This document shows, one piece after another, positions 15,183 through 23,464 of a stretch of 34,083 nucleotides of DNA (the first letter of the stretch is position 1; each line of letters opens with the position of its first letter). The DNA comes from Faecousia sp. GTDB lineage: Bacteria; Bacillota; Clostridia; Oscillospirales; Oscillospiraceae. Position numbers and translations under genes: made by a program. A model generated the notes under the pieces. It saw only the letters and a list, made by a program, of their open reading frames with translations. It had not been told where the DNA came from and did no database searches. The DNA is taken from contig JARIBV010000005.1 in the NCBI GenBank assembly GCA_029257335.1, forward strand, positions 1 through 34,083, in the 5' to 3' direction.

Positions 15183-16946
15183 ATGAAGAAAAAGAATCAG
15201 ATGTTTTCTGCGCTAGGAAAAGTTTCCGGCTATATGAAAGATAAAATCCCGGTGGTGCTGTTTGCCCTGGTACTGGCCGCACTTGGCGCAGTGCTTACCA
15301 TTGTCGGCCCGGACAAAATCGGACAAATGACAGACCTGATGCGAGACGGCCTGGCCACCGGCATCGATATGCAGGCCGTGAGCAAAATCGGTATCACTCT
15401 GGCGATCATCTATGGAGCAAGTGCTCTGTTCACCTTTGTGCAGCACTACATTATGGCAACCGTGACCCTGGGGACTTCCAGACGGATGCGCGGGGATCTG
15501 TCCAGAAAAATCAATCAGGTTCCCATGAGCTACTTTAACAGAACCGCTCAGGGCGATGTGCTGAGCCGGATCACAAACGATGTGCAGACCTTGCAGCAGG
15601 GCCTGGCCAACAGCCTGCCCGGCATCATCAGCGCCTCTGCCCAGTTTGTTGGATGCATCATTATGATGTTTGTCACGGAATGGAGAATGGCTCTGTGTGT
15701 GGTTGTGGTCACCTTCCTGGGCGTGATGCTCCTGATGCTGGTGATGACCCATTCCCAGAAGTATTTTATTGCAAGACAGGAACACCTGGGTACCCTGAAC
15801 GGATTTGTGGAGGAAATGTATTCCGGTCATGAAGTGCTTCGGATTTCCTGCGCAGGCAGAAAGGTCAACGAGCAGTTCCTAAAGCTCAACAAGGCCGTCT
15901 ATGATGCCAACTGGAAGTCTCAGTTTCTGTCCGGCATCATGCAGCCCCTCATGAATGTGATCGGCAATATCGGCTATGTGGTGGTCTGCGTGGTAGGTGC
16001 GGCGCTGGCTATGAACGGCTCCATCGCCTTCGGCGTGATTGTCTCGTTCATTCTCTATGTCCGTCTCTTCACTGCGCCTCTGACCCAGATTGCACAGGGT
16101 ATGACCAACCTCCAGACCGCCTCCGCCTCCGCCACCCGGATCTTTGAGTTTTTGGAGACAGAGGAGCTGTCCGACGAGAGCGGGAAGCAGGATACCCTGA
16201 AGGATGTGAAGGGCGCCGTGTCCTTTGACCATGTCCACTTCAGCTATCCCGAGACCCCTGACAAGGTGATTATCAAGGACTTCTCCACCCATGTGAAGCC
16301 CGGCCAGAAGGTCGCCATTGTGGGCCCCACCGGCGCAGGTAAGACCACCATGGTCAACCTGCTGATGCGGTTCTTTGAGATCAACAGCGGCTCCATTACC
16401 ATTGACGGCGTTCCCACTTCCAAGCTCAAGCGGGAGAACATCCATGAGCTGTTCAGCATGGTGCTTCAGGACACCTGGCTCTTTGAGGGTACGGTCCGGG
16501 AGAATCTGGTATACAACATGGAGGGAATCTCCGATGAGGACCTGGAGCGGGTCTGCAAGGCCTGCGGCCTGTCCCACTTTGTGCATTCTCTGCCCCATGG
16601 ATTTGATACGGAGCTTTCCGACAGCACCACCATTTCTGCGGGCCAGAAACAGCTTTTGACCATTGCCCGGGCCATGCTGCAAAACAGCCCCATGCTGATT
16701 CTGGATGAAGCCACTTCCTCTGTGGACACCAGAACCGAGGCCATTATCCAAAGAGCGATGGATGAGCTTACAAAGGGCAGAACCAGCTTTGTGATCGCCC
16801 ACCGCCTTTCTACCATTAAGAACGCAGACATGATTCTGGTGATGAAAGACGGTGATGTCATTGAAAGCGGCAACCATCAGGAACTGATGGCTAAGGGCGG
16901 TTTCTACTGTGATCTGTATAACAGTCAGTTTGATCAGGCGGTTTAA
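15183..16946 (+). CDS. ABC exporter half-transporter with canonical catalytic residues (heterodimer subunit 2)
   Basis: This 587-aa protein has a six-helix exporter domain (about 20-310) and a nucleotide-binding domain (about 345-580). Walker A is GPTGAGKT (381-388), Walker B with Glu509 is MLILDEATSSVD, and the H-loop His is His540 (FVIAHRLST). Its signature is ISAGQ (484-488) rather than LSGGQ. That deviating signature would face the Asp/Gln-altered site of the partner subunit, and its intact Walker B would pair with the partner's good signature. AAAAGGAGGGGGAG precedes the ATG. It lies 18 bases after subunit 1, in the MarR-controlled operon. Confidence 0.94.
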   Translation: MKKKNQMFSALGKVSGYMKDKIPVVLFALVLAALGAVLTIVGPDKIGQMTDLMRDGLATGIDMQAVSKIGITLAIIYGASALFTFVQHYIMATVTLGTSRRMRGDLSRKINQVPMSYFNRTAQGDVLSRITNDVQTLQQGLANSLPGIISASAQFVGCIIMMFVTEWRMALCVVVVTFLGVMLLMLVMTHSQKYFIARQEHLGTLNGFVEEMYSGHEVLRISCAGRKVNEQFLKLNKAVYDANWKSQFLSGIMQPLMNVIGNIGYVVVCVVGAALAMNGSIAFGVIVSFILYVRLFTAPLTQIAQGMTNLQTASASATRIFEFLETEELSDESGKQDTLKDVKGAVSFDHVHFSYPETPDKVIIKDFSTHVKPGQKVAIVGPTGAGKTTMVNLLMRFFEINSGSITIDGVPTSKLKRENIHELFSMVLQDTWLFEGTVRENLVYNMEGISDEDLERVCKACGLSHFVHSLPHGFDTELSDSTTISAGQKQLLTIARAMLQNSPMLILDEATSSVDTRTEAIIQRAMDELTKGRTSFVIAHRLSTIKNADMILVMKDGDVIESGNHQELMAKGGFYCDLYNSQFDQAV

Positions 16947-16961
16947 TGAGGAGGTGCGGAT

Positions 16962-17564
16962 ATGAATGTGCGATATATAGCCATTGAAAGAGAATACGGC
17001 AGCGCCGGAACCAGAATTGCACAGGAGGCGTCCAAACTGTGTGCAGTGCCGAACTACGGCCGGGAAATTATGCAGGCTGTGGCAAAAGAGCAGAATGTAT
17101 CGGAAAAGGTCCTGGAGGAATACGAAGAAAGCGTATCCAGCAGCTTTCTCTATTCTCTTTTTGTGATGAGCCAGTCCCAGACAGCAGACCCGGATCTGCT
17201 GTCCCAGGAGGCAAAGCTCTATGTGGCGGAGACCCGTGTGATTAAGAACATGGCGGCCAACGGTCCGGCAATTTTTGTGGGACACTGCGCCTGCCACGCC
17301 CTAAAGGAACAGGAAGGCGTTGTGCGGGTCTTCATCCACGGGAACGACGAGGATAAGAGAAAAAGGGTGATTGAAGACTACGGCATTCCCGAAGGGGAGG
17401 CCGCCGCCGCCTTCCGCAGATACAACAAAAAGCGGGCCAACTACTACACCTTCTGCACCCAGAAGAAATGGAATGACCTGAAGAACTATGACATGGTTCT
17501 GGACAGCTCCACACTGGGCATTGAGGGATGCGCCAGAGTGCTGGCGGCCCTGTTTCAGAAGTAA
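16962..17564 (+). CDS. Cytidylate kinase-like family protein
   Basis: This 200-aa protein opens with AIEREYGSAGTRIAQEASK, the modified P-loop start of the cytidylate-kinase-like family (usual form REYGSGG). VGHCACHALKE, VFIHG and an Arg/Lys-rich lid-like stretch (DEDKRKRVIEDYG) follow. DMVLDSSTLG near the C-terminus is the usual family ending. GAGGTG lies upstream of the ATG, 15 bases after the exporter gene. Members are predicted nucleotide or small-molecule kinases, but their substrate is generally not known, and this is not the housekeeping cmk. Its place in a MarR/ABC exporter operon is unexplained. A strong terminator follows. Confidence 0.85.
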   Translation: MNVRYIAIEREYGSAGTRIAQEASKLCAVPNYGREIMQAVAKEQNVSEKVLEEYEESVSSSFLYSLFVMSQSQTADPDLLSQEAKLYVAETRVIKNMAANGPAIFVGHCACHALKEQEGVVRVFIHGNDEDKRKRVIEDYGIPEGEAAAAFRRYNKKRANYYTFCTQKKWNDLKNYDMVLDSSTLGIEGCARVLAALFQK

Positions 17565-17586
17565 AAAGTCATCCATAACATAGCAG

Positions 17587-17621
17587 AAAGACCATGGAAA
17601 TCGGATTCCATGGTCTTTTTT
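17587..17621 (+). terminator. Terminator of the marR/ABC exporter operon
   Basis: A perfect 13-bp stem AAGACCATGGAAA or nearly so (arms around 17589-17599 and 17606-17616) with a short TCGGA-type loop is followed by TTTTTT. Confidence 0.9.
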
Positions 17622-17662
17622 GTGTCAGATCCGGAGGTGGATGCCCATACAGCAACCGGCCC

Positions 17663-17697
17663 AAAGAAAACGCCTGCCGCAAAATGCAGCAGGCGTT
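17663..17697 (-). terminator. Terminator of the nucleoside ABC transporter operon
   Basis: On the minus strand AACGCCTGC (17697-17689) pairs with GCAGGCGTT (17677-17669), followed by TTCTTT. It lies about 12 bases after the last permease gene. Confidence 0.8.
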
Positions 17698-17708
17698 GTT
17701 TCGTATGG

Positions 17709-18656
17709 TTATCGGCTTCCTTTGTCGTAGGGGATACCCTCGGCCTTGGGGGCACGGGATTTCTTGGAGGTGAAAGCCAGAACCAGCATGGAGGCCACAA
17801 AGGGCATCATGTTGTAGATCTCCTTGGGCCAATGCAGAGAGGCCAGGAAGGGGATGGAGTCAAAGATGTTTGCCATGGCACGGAACACGGCGAAAAATAC
17901 CGAGGCCAAAGCAATATTCAGAGGCTTCCACTGGCCAAAGATCATAACTGCCAGAGCCAGGAAGCCCATGCCGGCCACGCCCTGCTCAAAGTTCCAGTCG
18001 CCTACGGCGGGGACCACATAGGCCATGCCGCCGATACCGCCCAGCACACCGGACAGGAGAACACCGGCCCAGCGCATCTTGTACACATTGATGCCCACGG
18101 AGTCCGCAGCCTGAGGATGTTCACCGCAGGCCATGAGGCGCATACCGAAGCGGGACTTGTACAGGATGTACCAGGAGGCAGCCAGGATCACCAGACCCAG
18201 CACAAAGAACCAGTTGATGGTGAGAGGTCCGATCTGGAAGGAAAAGTCATTGGAGTTAAAGACAGCGTTGGCATTGGAGCTGTAGGTGATCTTGGGGGAG
18301 TCGTTGCCGTTGACTCGCTTGGCAACCACCATGGCCACAGCCGTTGCCAGCAGGTTCAGAGCGGTACCGCCGATGGTCTGGTCCGCCTTCAGATTGATGG
18401 CGGAGAAGGCCAGCAGGGAGGAGTACAGCGCACCTGCAATACCGGCACAGAGGATGGTGATGATGACACCCAGGAAGGGGTTGACTCCGGCGGCATTGAG
18501 CACATTGATCATGATGACGCCCATGAGGGCACCGATGACCATGATACCTTCCAGAGCAATGTTGATTACGCCGGAGCGCTCGGCAAACATGCCGCCCAGG
18601 GCAACCAGCATCAGCACACAGGAATAAAGAAGGGTGTATTTAAGAAGCAGCCACAT
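17709..18656 (-). CDS. nupQ: Nucleoside ABC transporter permease (NupQ-like)
   Basis: This 315-aa permease of the BPD_transp_2 family has about eight hydrophobic helices. Its characteristic opening is GGMFAERSGVINIALEGIM, and the coupling helix region reads FGMRLMACGEHPQAADSVGI. Length and sequence fit the second permease of the B. subtilis NupNOPQ guanosine/nucleoside importer, and gene order matches (lipoprotein, ATPase, large permease, small permease). The ATG overlaps the stop of the larger permease by one base (TAATG). Substrate is inferred as nucleosides from family and from the adjacent salvage genes. Confidence 0.9.
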   Translation of the reverse strand: MWLLLKYTLLYSCVLMLVALGGMFAERSGVINIALEGIMVIGALMGVIMINVLNAAGVNPFLGVIITILCAGIAGALYSSLLAFSAINLKADQTIGGTALNLLATAVAMVVAKRVNGNDSPKITYSSNANAVFNSNDFSFQIGPLTINWFFVLGLVILAASWYILYKSRFGMRLMACGEHPQAADSVGINVYKMRWAGVLLSGVLGGIGGMAYVVPAVGDWNFEQGVAGMGFLALAVMIFGQWKPLNIALASVFFAVFRAMANIFDSIPFLASLHWPKEIYNMMPFVASMLVLAFTSKKSRAPKAEGIPYDKGSR

Positions 18657-19888
18657 TACGCATCGGCCTCCTTTCCGTTGTCATTGGAAGTGGATTTGAC
18701 GGCCTTGGGCTTTCTGGTGAAGAGCTTCATAATGCGGCCCTTGAACAGAAGGCTGAAGGCACACAGGTAGATCACCACGCCGGAGATGATGTCGGCAACC
18801 TCACTGGGGAAGAGCTTTGCGGTCATAAAGCCGCCGCCGGTGGTGATATGGGAGATAAAGGCAGCGGAGAAAATGGTGCCAATGGGGTTGGAAGAGGCCA
18901 GCAGAGCAACGGAAATGCCGTTAAAGCCGGTGGCAGGAAGAATGGTGGAGACCAGAGGTTCCCACTCCTTGCTGCCGGAAAGATAGAACAGACCGGCACC
19001 AAAGCCGGCCAGAGCGCCGGCAATGCTCATAGACAGGACAATGTTCTTCTTCTCGTTGATACCAGCGTACCGGGCGGCTTCTTTATTGTGACCGCAGGCC
19101 TTCAGCTCATAGCCAAAGGTGGTTTTGTTAATCATGATCCACACAAGGATGGCCACGGCGATGGCGATAAAAATACCGATGGAAGGCTCAAACATACTGC
19201 CGAAGTAGTCCTTGCCGCCTGATTTGAAGTTGAATGTGGGAAGCAGGGAGTCCGGGGAAGCCTGCTTCAAGGTGAAGGTTTTGGTGGTGTTGGAGTTGAA
19301 CATGGGGCCGGTGCCGCCCTGATAAATCATGGTGTTGACGGCATACAGACCGATCCAGTTGAACATGATGGAAGTGATGACTTCGTTGACATTGAGAAAT
19401 GCCTTGAAGAATCCGGGAATGGCACCCCAGATGGCACCGCCCAGGGCGGCAGCCAGCAGACAAGCCCACCAGGGGGCTTTCAGCACGATGGCGCAGTACA
19501 GGGCGCAGAAGGCACCGATGGTGTACTGACCGGCAGCGCCGATGTTGAACAGGCCGGTCTTGAATGCGAAGGCGACGGAAAGACCGGTCATAATGAGAGG
19601 AGCGGCCTGGAGGATCTCCATACGCACGCCCATACCCATGGTGTTTGCGGTTTTAAAGAAGCCGCCCTGCAAAATGGCTTTAAAGCCCTGCTCCCAGGTG
19701 ATTTTGATCAGCTCCCCAAAGGAAACGGACCCGCCGCCCTGGGCGATGGTGATGCCGCCCAGAATCAAAAGGGCAATGAAGCCAACCAAAAGACCAATGA
19801 CAACACATGCAAGAGAAGCAAGGAATGTGGTCATGGAGGCAGTTGTTTTTTGCAGCAGGGGGCTGCTTGGTTTGTTTTGTTTACTCAT
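18656..19888 (-). CDS. nupP: Nucleoside ABC transporter permease (NupP-like)
   Basis: This 410-aa BPD_transp_2 family permease begins with a soluble N-terminus, then a first helix at about 20-48. A core of helices contains FKTGLFNIGAAGQYTIGAF and the coupling segment FGYELKACGHNKEAARYAGI. A Lys/Ser-rich cytosolic tail follows. It is the longer of the two permeases, as in NupP. It follows the ATPase gene by 11 bases with GGAGG before the ATG, and is translationally coupled to the shorter permease. Together they form the channel of a nucleoside importer in the cytoplasmic membrane. Confidence 0.91.
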   Translation of the reverse strand: MSKQNKPSSPLLQKTTASMTTFLASLACVVIGLLVGFIALLILGGITIAQGGGSVSFGELIKITWEQGFKAILQGGFFKTANTMGMGVRMEILQAAPLIMTGLSVAFAFKTGLFNIGAAGQYTIGAFCALYCAIVLKAPWWACLLAAALGGAIWGAIPGFFKAFLNVNEVITSIMFNWIGLYAVNTMIYQGGTGPMFNSNTTKTFTLKQASPDSLLPTFNFKSGGKDYFGSMFEPSIGIFIAIAVAILVWIMINKTTFGYELKACGHNKEAARYAGINEKKNIVLSMSIAGALAGFGAGLFYLSGSKEWEPLVSTILPATGFNGISVALLASSNPIGTIFSAAFISHITTGGGFMTAKLFPSEVADIISGVVIYLCAFSLLFKGRIMKLFTRKPKAVKSTSNDNGKEADA

Positions 19889-19899
19889 ATCTGGCCTCC

Positions 19900-21423
19900 T
19901 TACTCCTTCCGTGCGGCGCCGGCCATATACAGACCCAGAGTCTGCACATCGGTGGTCTTGGGGTCGAATTCGCCCACGATCTCACCTTCATACATGACCA
20001 GGATCCGGTCGGACAGATTCATAACTTCATCCAGCTCCAGGGAGACCAGCAAGACTGCTTTTCCGGCATCCCGCTGGGCAATGAGCTGCTTATGGATGTA
20101 CTCAATGGCACCCACATCCAGACCACGGGTGGGCTGCACCGCAACCAGAAGCTCAGGGCCCCGGTCGATTTCACGGGCGATGATTGCCTTCTGCTGGTTA
20201 CCGCCGGACATGCTCCGGGCGATGGTGGTGGCACCCTGGCCGGAACGGACATCATACTGCTCGATGAGAGCGTTTGCATAGTCCCGGACGGCACGGCTCT
20301 TGATGAAGCCGCCGGCTTGGAACTGCTTGGACCAATAGGTTTGCAGGACCATATTGTCCTCCAGGGTGTAGTCCAGCACCAGACCGTGCTTATGGCGGTC
20401 CTCAGGGATGTGGCTCATGCCCATCTTGCTGCGGGTGCGGATGGAGGCCTTGGTAATGTCTTTGCCGCACAGCTTCACGCTGCCGGAAACGACCTTGTCC
20501 AGACCGGTAATGGCGTGGACAAACTCCGTCTGGCCGTTGCCCTCAATACCTGCCAGACAGACGATCTCGCCCTGGCGCACAGTAAGAGAAGCGTTCTTAA
20601 CGGCGTTATTTTTGTGTACATGGGAGGCAACCGTCAGGTTGCTGACCTCCAGCACCACATCGCCGGGGACTTTTTCATCCTTCTGGGCGGTGAGCTGCAC
20701 ATCACGGCCCACCATGAGCCGGGACATTTCCTCCACGGAGGTGGGGGCCACATCCACGGTACCGGTGCATTTGCCCTTGCGCAGGACGGTGCAGCGGTCG
20801 GCTACGGCCTTGATCTCGGCCAGCTTGTGGGTGATGAAAAGGATGGATTTTCCTTCTGCTTTGAAGCCCCGCATAATGTCCATCAGTTCATCGATTTCCT
20901 GGGGGGTCAGAACGGCGGTGGGCTCATCAAAGATCAGAATTTCATTGTCCCGATAGAGCATCTTCAGGATTTCCACACGCTGCTGCATACCCACAGAGAT
21001 GTCCTCCACCTTGGCATCCGGGTCTACTTTGAGCCCGTAGCGGTCGGACAGAGCGACAACCTTCTTTCTGGCGGTGGCACGGTCCACCATGGGGCCCTTG
21101 CAGGGCTCGGCACCCAGAATAATATTGTCCAGAACGGTGAAGCATTCTACCAGCTTAAAATGCTGGTGCACCATACCGATACGCAGTGCTGTGGCATCAT
21201 TGGGGTTCTTGATAGACACAACCTGACCATCCTTCTTGATCACACCAGCTTCCGGCTGGTACAGACCGAATAGGACGCTCATGAGGGTGGATTTACCGGC
21301 ACCGTTTTCGCCAAGCAGTGCATGAATTTCACCCCGCTTCAGCTGCAGGGTGATGTTATCGTTGGCTTTGATTCCGGGGAATTCCTTGGTTATGTTCAGC
21401 ATCTCAATTACATAATCTTCCAT
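19900..21423 (-). CDS. nupO: Nucleoside ABC transporter ATP-binding protein, tandem domains (NupO-like)
   Basis: This 507-aa protein has two nucleotide-binding domains. Domain 1 has Walker A GENGAGKST (38-46), signature ISVGMQQR and Walker B ILIFDEPT (162-169). Domain 2 has the degenerate P-loop GIEGNGQTE (292-300), signature MSGGNQQK (405-412) and LLVAVQPTRGLD, where Gln replaces the catalytic Glu. This asymmetry is normal for the RbsA/NupO/YufO sugar and nucleoside family. GGGAGTG precedes the ATG. It has its own strong promoter and is separated from the lipoprotein gene by a terminator, so binding protein and transporter can be made at different levels. Confidence 0.93.
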   Translation of the reverse strand: MEDYVIEMLNITKEFPGIKANDNITLQLKRGEIHALLGENGAGKSTLMSVLFGLYQPEAGVIKKDGQVVSIKNPNDATALRIGMVHQHFKLVECFTVLDNIILGAEPCKGPMVDRATARKKVVALSDRYGLKVDPDAKVEDISVGMQQRVEILKMLYRDNEILIFDEPTAVLTPQEIDELMDIMRGFKAEGKSILFITHKLAEIKAVADRCTVLRKGKCTGTVDVAPTSVEEMSRLMVGRDVQLTAQKDEKVPGDVVLEVSNLTVASHVHKNNAVKNASLTVRQGEIVCLAGIEGNGQTEFVHAITGLDKVVSGSVKLCGKDITKASIRTRSKMGMSHIPEDRHKHGLVLDYTLEDNMVLQTYWSKQFQAGGFIKSRAVRDYANALIEQYDVRSGQGATTIARSMSGGNQQKAIIAREIDRGPELLVAVQPTRGLDVGAIEYIHKQLIAQRDAGKAVLLVSLELDEVMNLSDRILVMYEGEIVGEFDPKTTDVQTLGLYMAGAARKE

Positions 21424-21464
21424 GAGGTCACTCCCTTATACGTGGTTATTTTTGCTGTCTTACT

Positions 21465-21493
21465 ATTATAACGGAAAATTCCCCGAATTACAA
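21465..21493 (-). promoter_or_regulatory. Promoter of nupO-nupP-nupQ
   Basis: On the minus strand TTGTAA (21488-21493) and a perfect TATAAT (21465-21470) are separated by 17 bases, about 40 bases upstream of the ATPase ATG. Confidence 0.82.
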
Positions 21494-21561
21494 TACAAAT
21501 ATGAAAAGGAAATTCATTCATGAATGCATGGAAAAATGGTTGCAATGGATATTGCGGGAAG

Positions 21562-21599
21562 GGAAAACAAAACATCCCCCCGGGAAACCCGGGGGGATG
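21562..21599 (-). terminator. Terminator after the nucleoside-binding lipoprotein gene
   Basis: A perfect 12-bp GC-rich stem CATCCCCCCGGG / CCCGGGGGGATG with a 3-base loop is followed on the minus strand by TTTTGTTTTCC. It is 13 bases past the lipoprotein stop. Confidence 0.9.
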
Positions 21600-21612
21600 G
21601 GCAGCTATGTAA

Positions 21613-22806
21613 TTAGCCGATGTTGTTCAGAGTGGTGAACTCGGAAACGGAGGGCATTACCTTAGCGTCGCTGGAGTTGTCAACGGTGGTAGCACCGGAC
21701 TTGATGGCTTCCTTGACAGCCTCGTACTGCTCGGTGGTGAAGTTGGTGAACTTCCAGGAAGTCTCGGTGGTGGGCAGGCCCACATACTCGCCTTCCTTCA
21801 GGCCGAAGTTGGAAACCTTGCCGCCGTAGTTGGCCCACTTGCCATTGTTCAGCTCGTCCAGAACGGTCTCGGTGACATTCTGCAGGCCCTTCATGGCGGA
21901 GGTCACAAACAGGTCGGACAGGTGAGCCTGGTCAACGTCAACACCGATGACTTTGCCGTTGTTCTTGCCGGCAGCCTCCAGAGCGGAGGTGTAGATGCCG
22001 CCGCCGCAGGCGAAGACGATCTGGGTGCCGGCCTGATACCAGCCTTCCATCTTAGCGGTGATCTCGGGAGTGCCCTTGAAGTCGCCGCCGTAGGTGTAGT
22101 TGATCTCGATCTTGGTGTTGGTCTCCTTGGCAGCTGCGTCAGCGCCCTGGATGAAGCCGTAGCCGTAGCGGATAACAGCGGGAACAGCCATGCCGCCCAG
22201 GAAGCCCAGCTTGTTGTAGCCGTCCTTCACAGCAGCGTAGCCGGCCAGATAGCCAGCCTGCTCTTCGGAGAAGGTCATGCAGGCAACATTGGCAGCAGGC
22301 TCCTCAAAGGTCTGGAAGTCCATGGTCAGGTCGCCGCTGCCAACGTCAACAGCGATGAAGTAGACATCGGGGTACTCCTTCTGAACGGTCAGGATGGTCT
22401 CACCGAACAGGTAGCCGGGCATGACGATAACATTGGCGCCCTCGTTGATGGCCTGGCCAACGGACATCACACGAGCATCGGTGGAGTCCTCACTGGGCTG
22501 GTAGTAGGTGTACTCAATGTTGTGAGCCTCACACCAAGCCTTGGTGCCCTGCCAGCAAGCCTGGTTGAAAGACTCGTCGTCGATGGTACCCACGTCGGTA
22601 ACCAGAGCGACCTTCTTTACAACGGCAGCGTCAACGGGCATCTCGGAGGTCTCGCCAGTGGTCTCACCGGTGGACTCAGAGGATTTGGTCTCGGTTGCGT
22701 CGGTCTTGGCAGTGGTGGTCTCGCCAGAGTCGTTGCTCTTGCCGCAGCCTGCAAACAGGCCGGTAACCATCATAGCAGCCAAAAGCAGTGCGATGATTTT
22801 CTTCAT
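21613..22806 (-). CDS. nupN: BMP/PnrA-family nucleoside-binding lipoprotein (NupN-like)
   Basis: This 397-aa extracytoplasmic binding protein has a lipoprotein signal MKKIIALLLAAMMVTGLFAG with Cys21 as the lipid anchor. A Ser/Thr/Glu-rich linker to about residue 60 follows, then the BMP (Med/PnrA) domain with LVTDVGTIDDESFNQA, VFACGGGIYTSALEA and VIGVDVDQA. The open frame runs 26 codons further upstream, but the ATG at 22806 begins the signal peptide and has GGAGG before it. It captures nucleosides outside the cell for the NupOPQ-type importer encoded downstream. The 5' leader carries a 10-bp hairpin with a TTCG loop. Confidence 0.93.
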   Translation of the reverse strand: MKKIIALLLAAMMVTGLFAGCGKSNDSGETTTAKTDATETKSSESTGETTGETSEMPVDAAVVKKVALVTDVGTIDDESFNQACWQGTKAWCEAHNIEYTYYQPSEDSTDARVMSVGQAINEGANVIVMPGYLFGETILTVQKEYPDVYFIAVDVGSGDLTMDFQTFEEPAANVACMTFSEEQAGYLAGYAAVKDGYNKLGFLGGMAVPAVIRYGYGFIQGADAAAKETNTKIEINYTYGGDFKGTPEITAKMEGWYQAGTQIVFACGGGIYTSALEAAGKNNGKVIGVDVDQAHLSDLFVTSAMKGLQNVTETVLDELNNGKWANYGGKVSNFGLKEGEYVGLPTTETSWKFTNFTTEQYEAVKEAIKSGATTVDNSSDAKVMPSVSEFTTLNNIG

Positions 22807-22843
22807 TTTGTTTACCTCCAAATATGATTGATATTGGACACGA

Positions 22844-22867
22844 ACAGCACGGACGAATCCATGCTGT
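22844..22867 (-). promoter_or_regulatory. Leader hairpin upstream of the nucleoside-binding lipoprotein
   Basis: On the minus strand ACAGCATGGA and TCCGTGCTGT form a 10-bp stem (one G-U pair) capped by TTCG. No T-run follows, and the ribosome site is about 30 bases downstream. It may stabilise the mRNA 5' end or be a palindromic operator. Confidence 0.5.
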
Positions 22868-22916
22868 ACTTCTTTTTTTACCACATTTTTGGTTAAAAAT
22901 CAACTCTTCGTTCAAT

Positions 22917-22945
22917 CTTTGTATAGAATGACCAACAAACGGGAT
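22917..22945 (-). promoter_or_regulatory. Possible promoter of the lipoprotein gene
   Basis: On the minus strand TTGATC (about 22940-22945) and TATACA (about 22917-22922) are 17 bases apart in the AT-rich gap after cdd. Each is a 4/6 match, so the call is weak. TTGATT with TAAAAA further downstream is an alternative. Confidence 0.35.
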
Positions 22946-22963
22946 CAATTTGAGAAAAAACTG

Positions 22964-23374
22964 TTACTTCATATGTTCTTTCGCGGAAAAACTGAAGGGC
23001 AGCAATTCCTCCAGTGTGTGGGCTTCAAAGGAGCCCTGGGGGCCGCCCATATAAATCAGGAAGGAGTTGTCGCAGAATTCCCGCATGACCTGGCGGCAGA
23101 CCCCGCAGGGAGGGAAGGTGCCGGAGAGCACGCCATCTTTTCCACCTACCACGGCAATGGCTGAAAAATCCCGCTTTCCGTCATAGATGGCTTTGAAAAA
23201 GGCGGTGCGTTCTGCGCAGATGGTAGGGGTATAGGATGCGTTTTCAATGTTGCAGCCCTGATAAACAGAGCCGTCTGCGCAAAGAAGCGCAGCTCCGACC
23301 TGATAGCCGGAGTAAGGGGCGTAGGCCTTCTTCATGGCCTCCACAGCCAAAGACACAAGAGCTTCTGGTTTCAT
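22964..23374 (-). CDS. cdd: Cytidine deaminase
   Basis: This 136-aa protein is of normal length for the homotetrameric Cdd class. It hydrolyses cytidine and deoxycytidine to the uridines. The zinc site is complete: CAE with Cys53 and the proton-shuttle Glu55, and PCGVC with Cys90 and Cys93. Substrate-site sequence CNIENASY is at 41-48. An in-frame ATG lies 7 codons upstream, but the ATG at 23374 has AAGGAGG at ideal spacing. A terminator separates it from deoB upstream, and the nucleoside-binding lipoprotein gene lies downstream. I see no clear promoter of its own, so read-through from deoB may matter. Confidence 0.95.
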   Translation of the reverse strand: MKPEALVSLAVEAMKKAYAPYSGYQVGAALLCADGSVYQGCNIENASYTPTICAERTAFFKAIYDGKRDFSAIAVVGGKDGVLSGTFPPCGVCRQVMREFCDNSFLIYMGGPQGSFEAHTLEELLPFSFSAKEHMK

Positions 23375-23417
23375 GGAAATCCTCCTTAGTTGCATTGTTT
23401 ATGGTTGTATATGGGGA

Positions 23418-23454
23418 AAAAGCGGGGCTATCTCAGCAAGCCTGAGATAGCCCC
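23418..23454 (-). terminator. Terminator after deoB
   Basis: A perfect 13-bp stem GGGGCTATCTCAG / CTGAGATAGCCCC with a 5-base loop is followed on the minus strand by GCTTTTTCCCC. It is 10 bases after the deoB stop. Confidence 0.88.
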
Positions 23455-23464
23455 GATAGGGACT

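Noticed and set aside
15879-17297. 472-codon minus-strand open frame across exporter subunit 2 and the kinase-like gene
   Set aside because: It spans two real genes on the other strand and has no recognisable domain or ribosome site.
19807-21273. 488-codon plus-strand open frame opposite nupO
   Set aside because: It is antisense to clear Walker and signature motifs and its His/Gly/Gln-rich translation is typical of a shadow frame.
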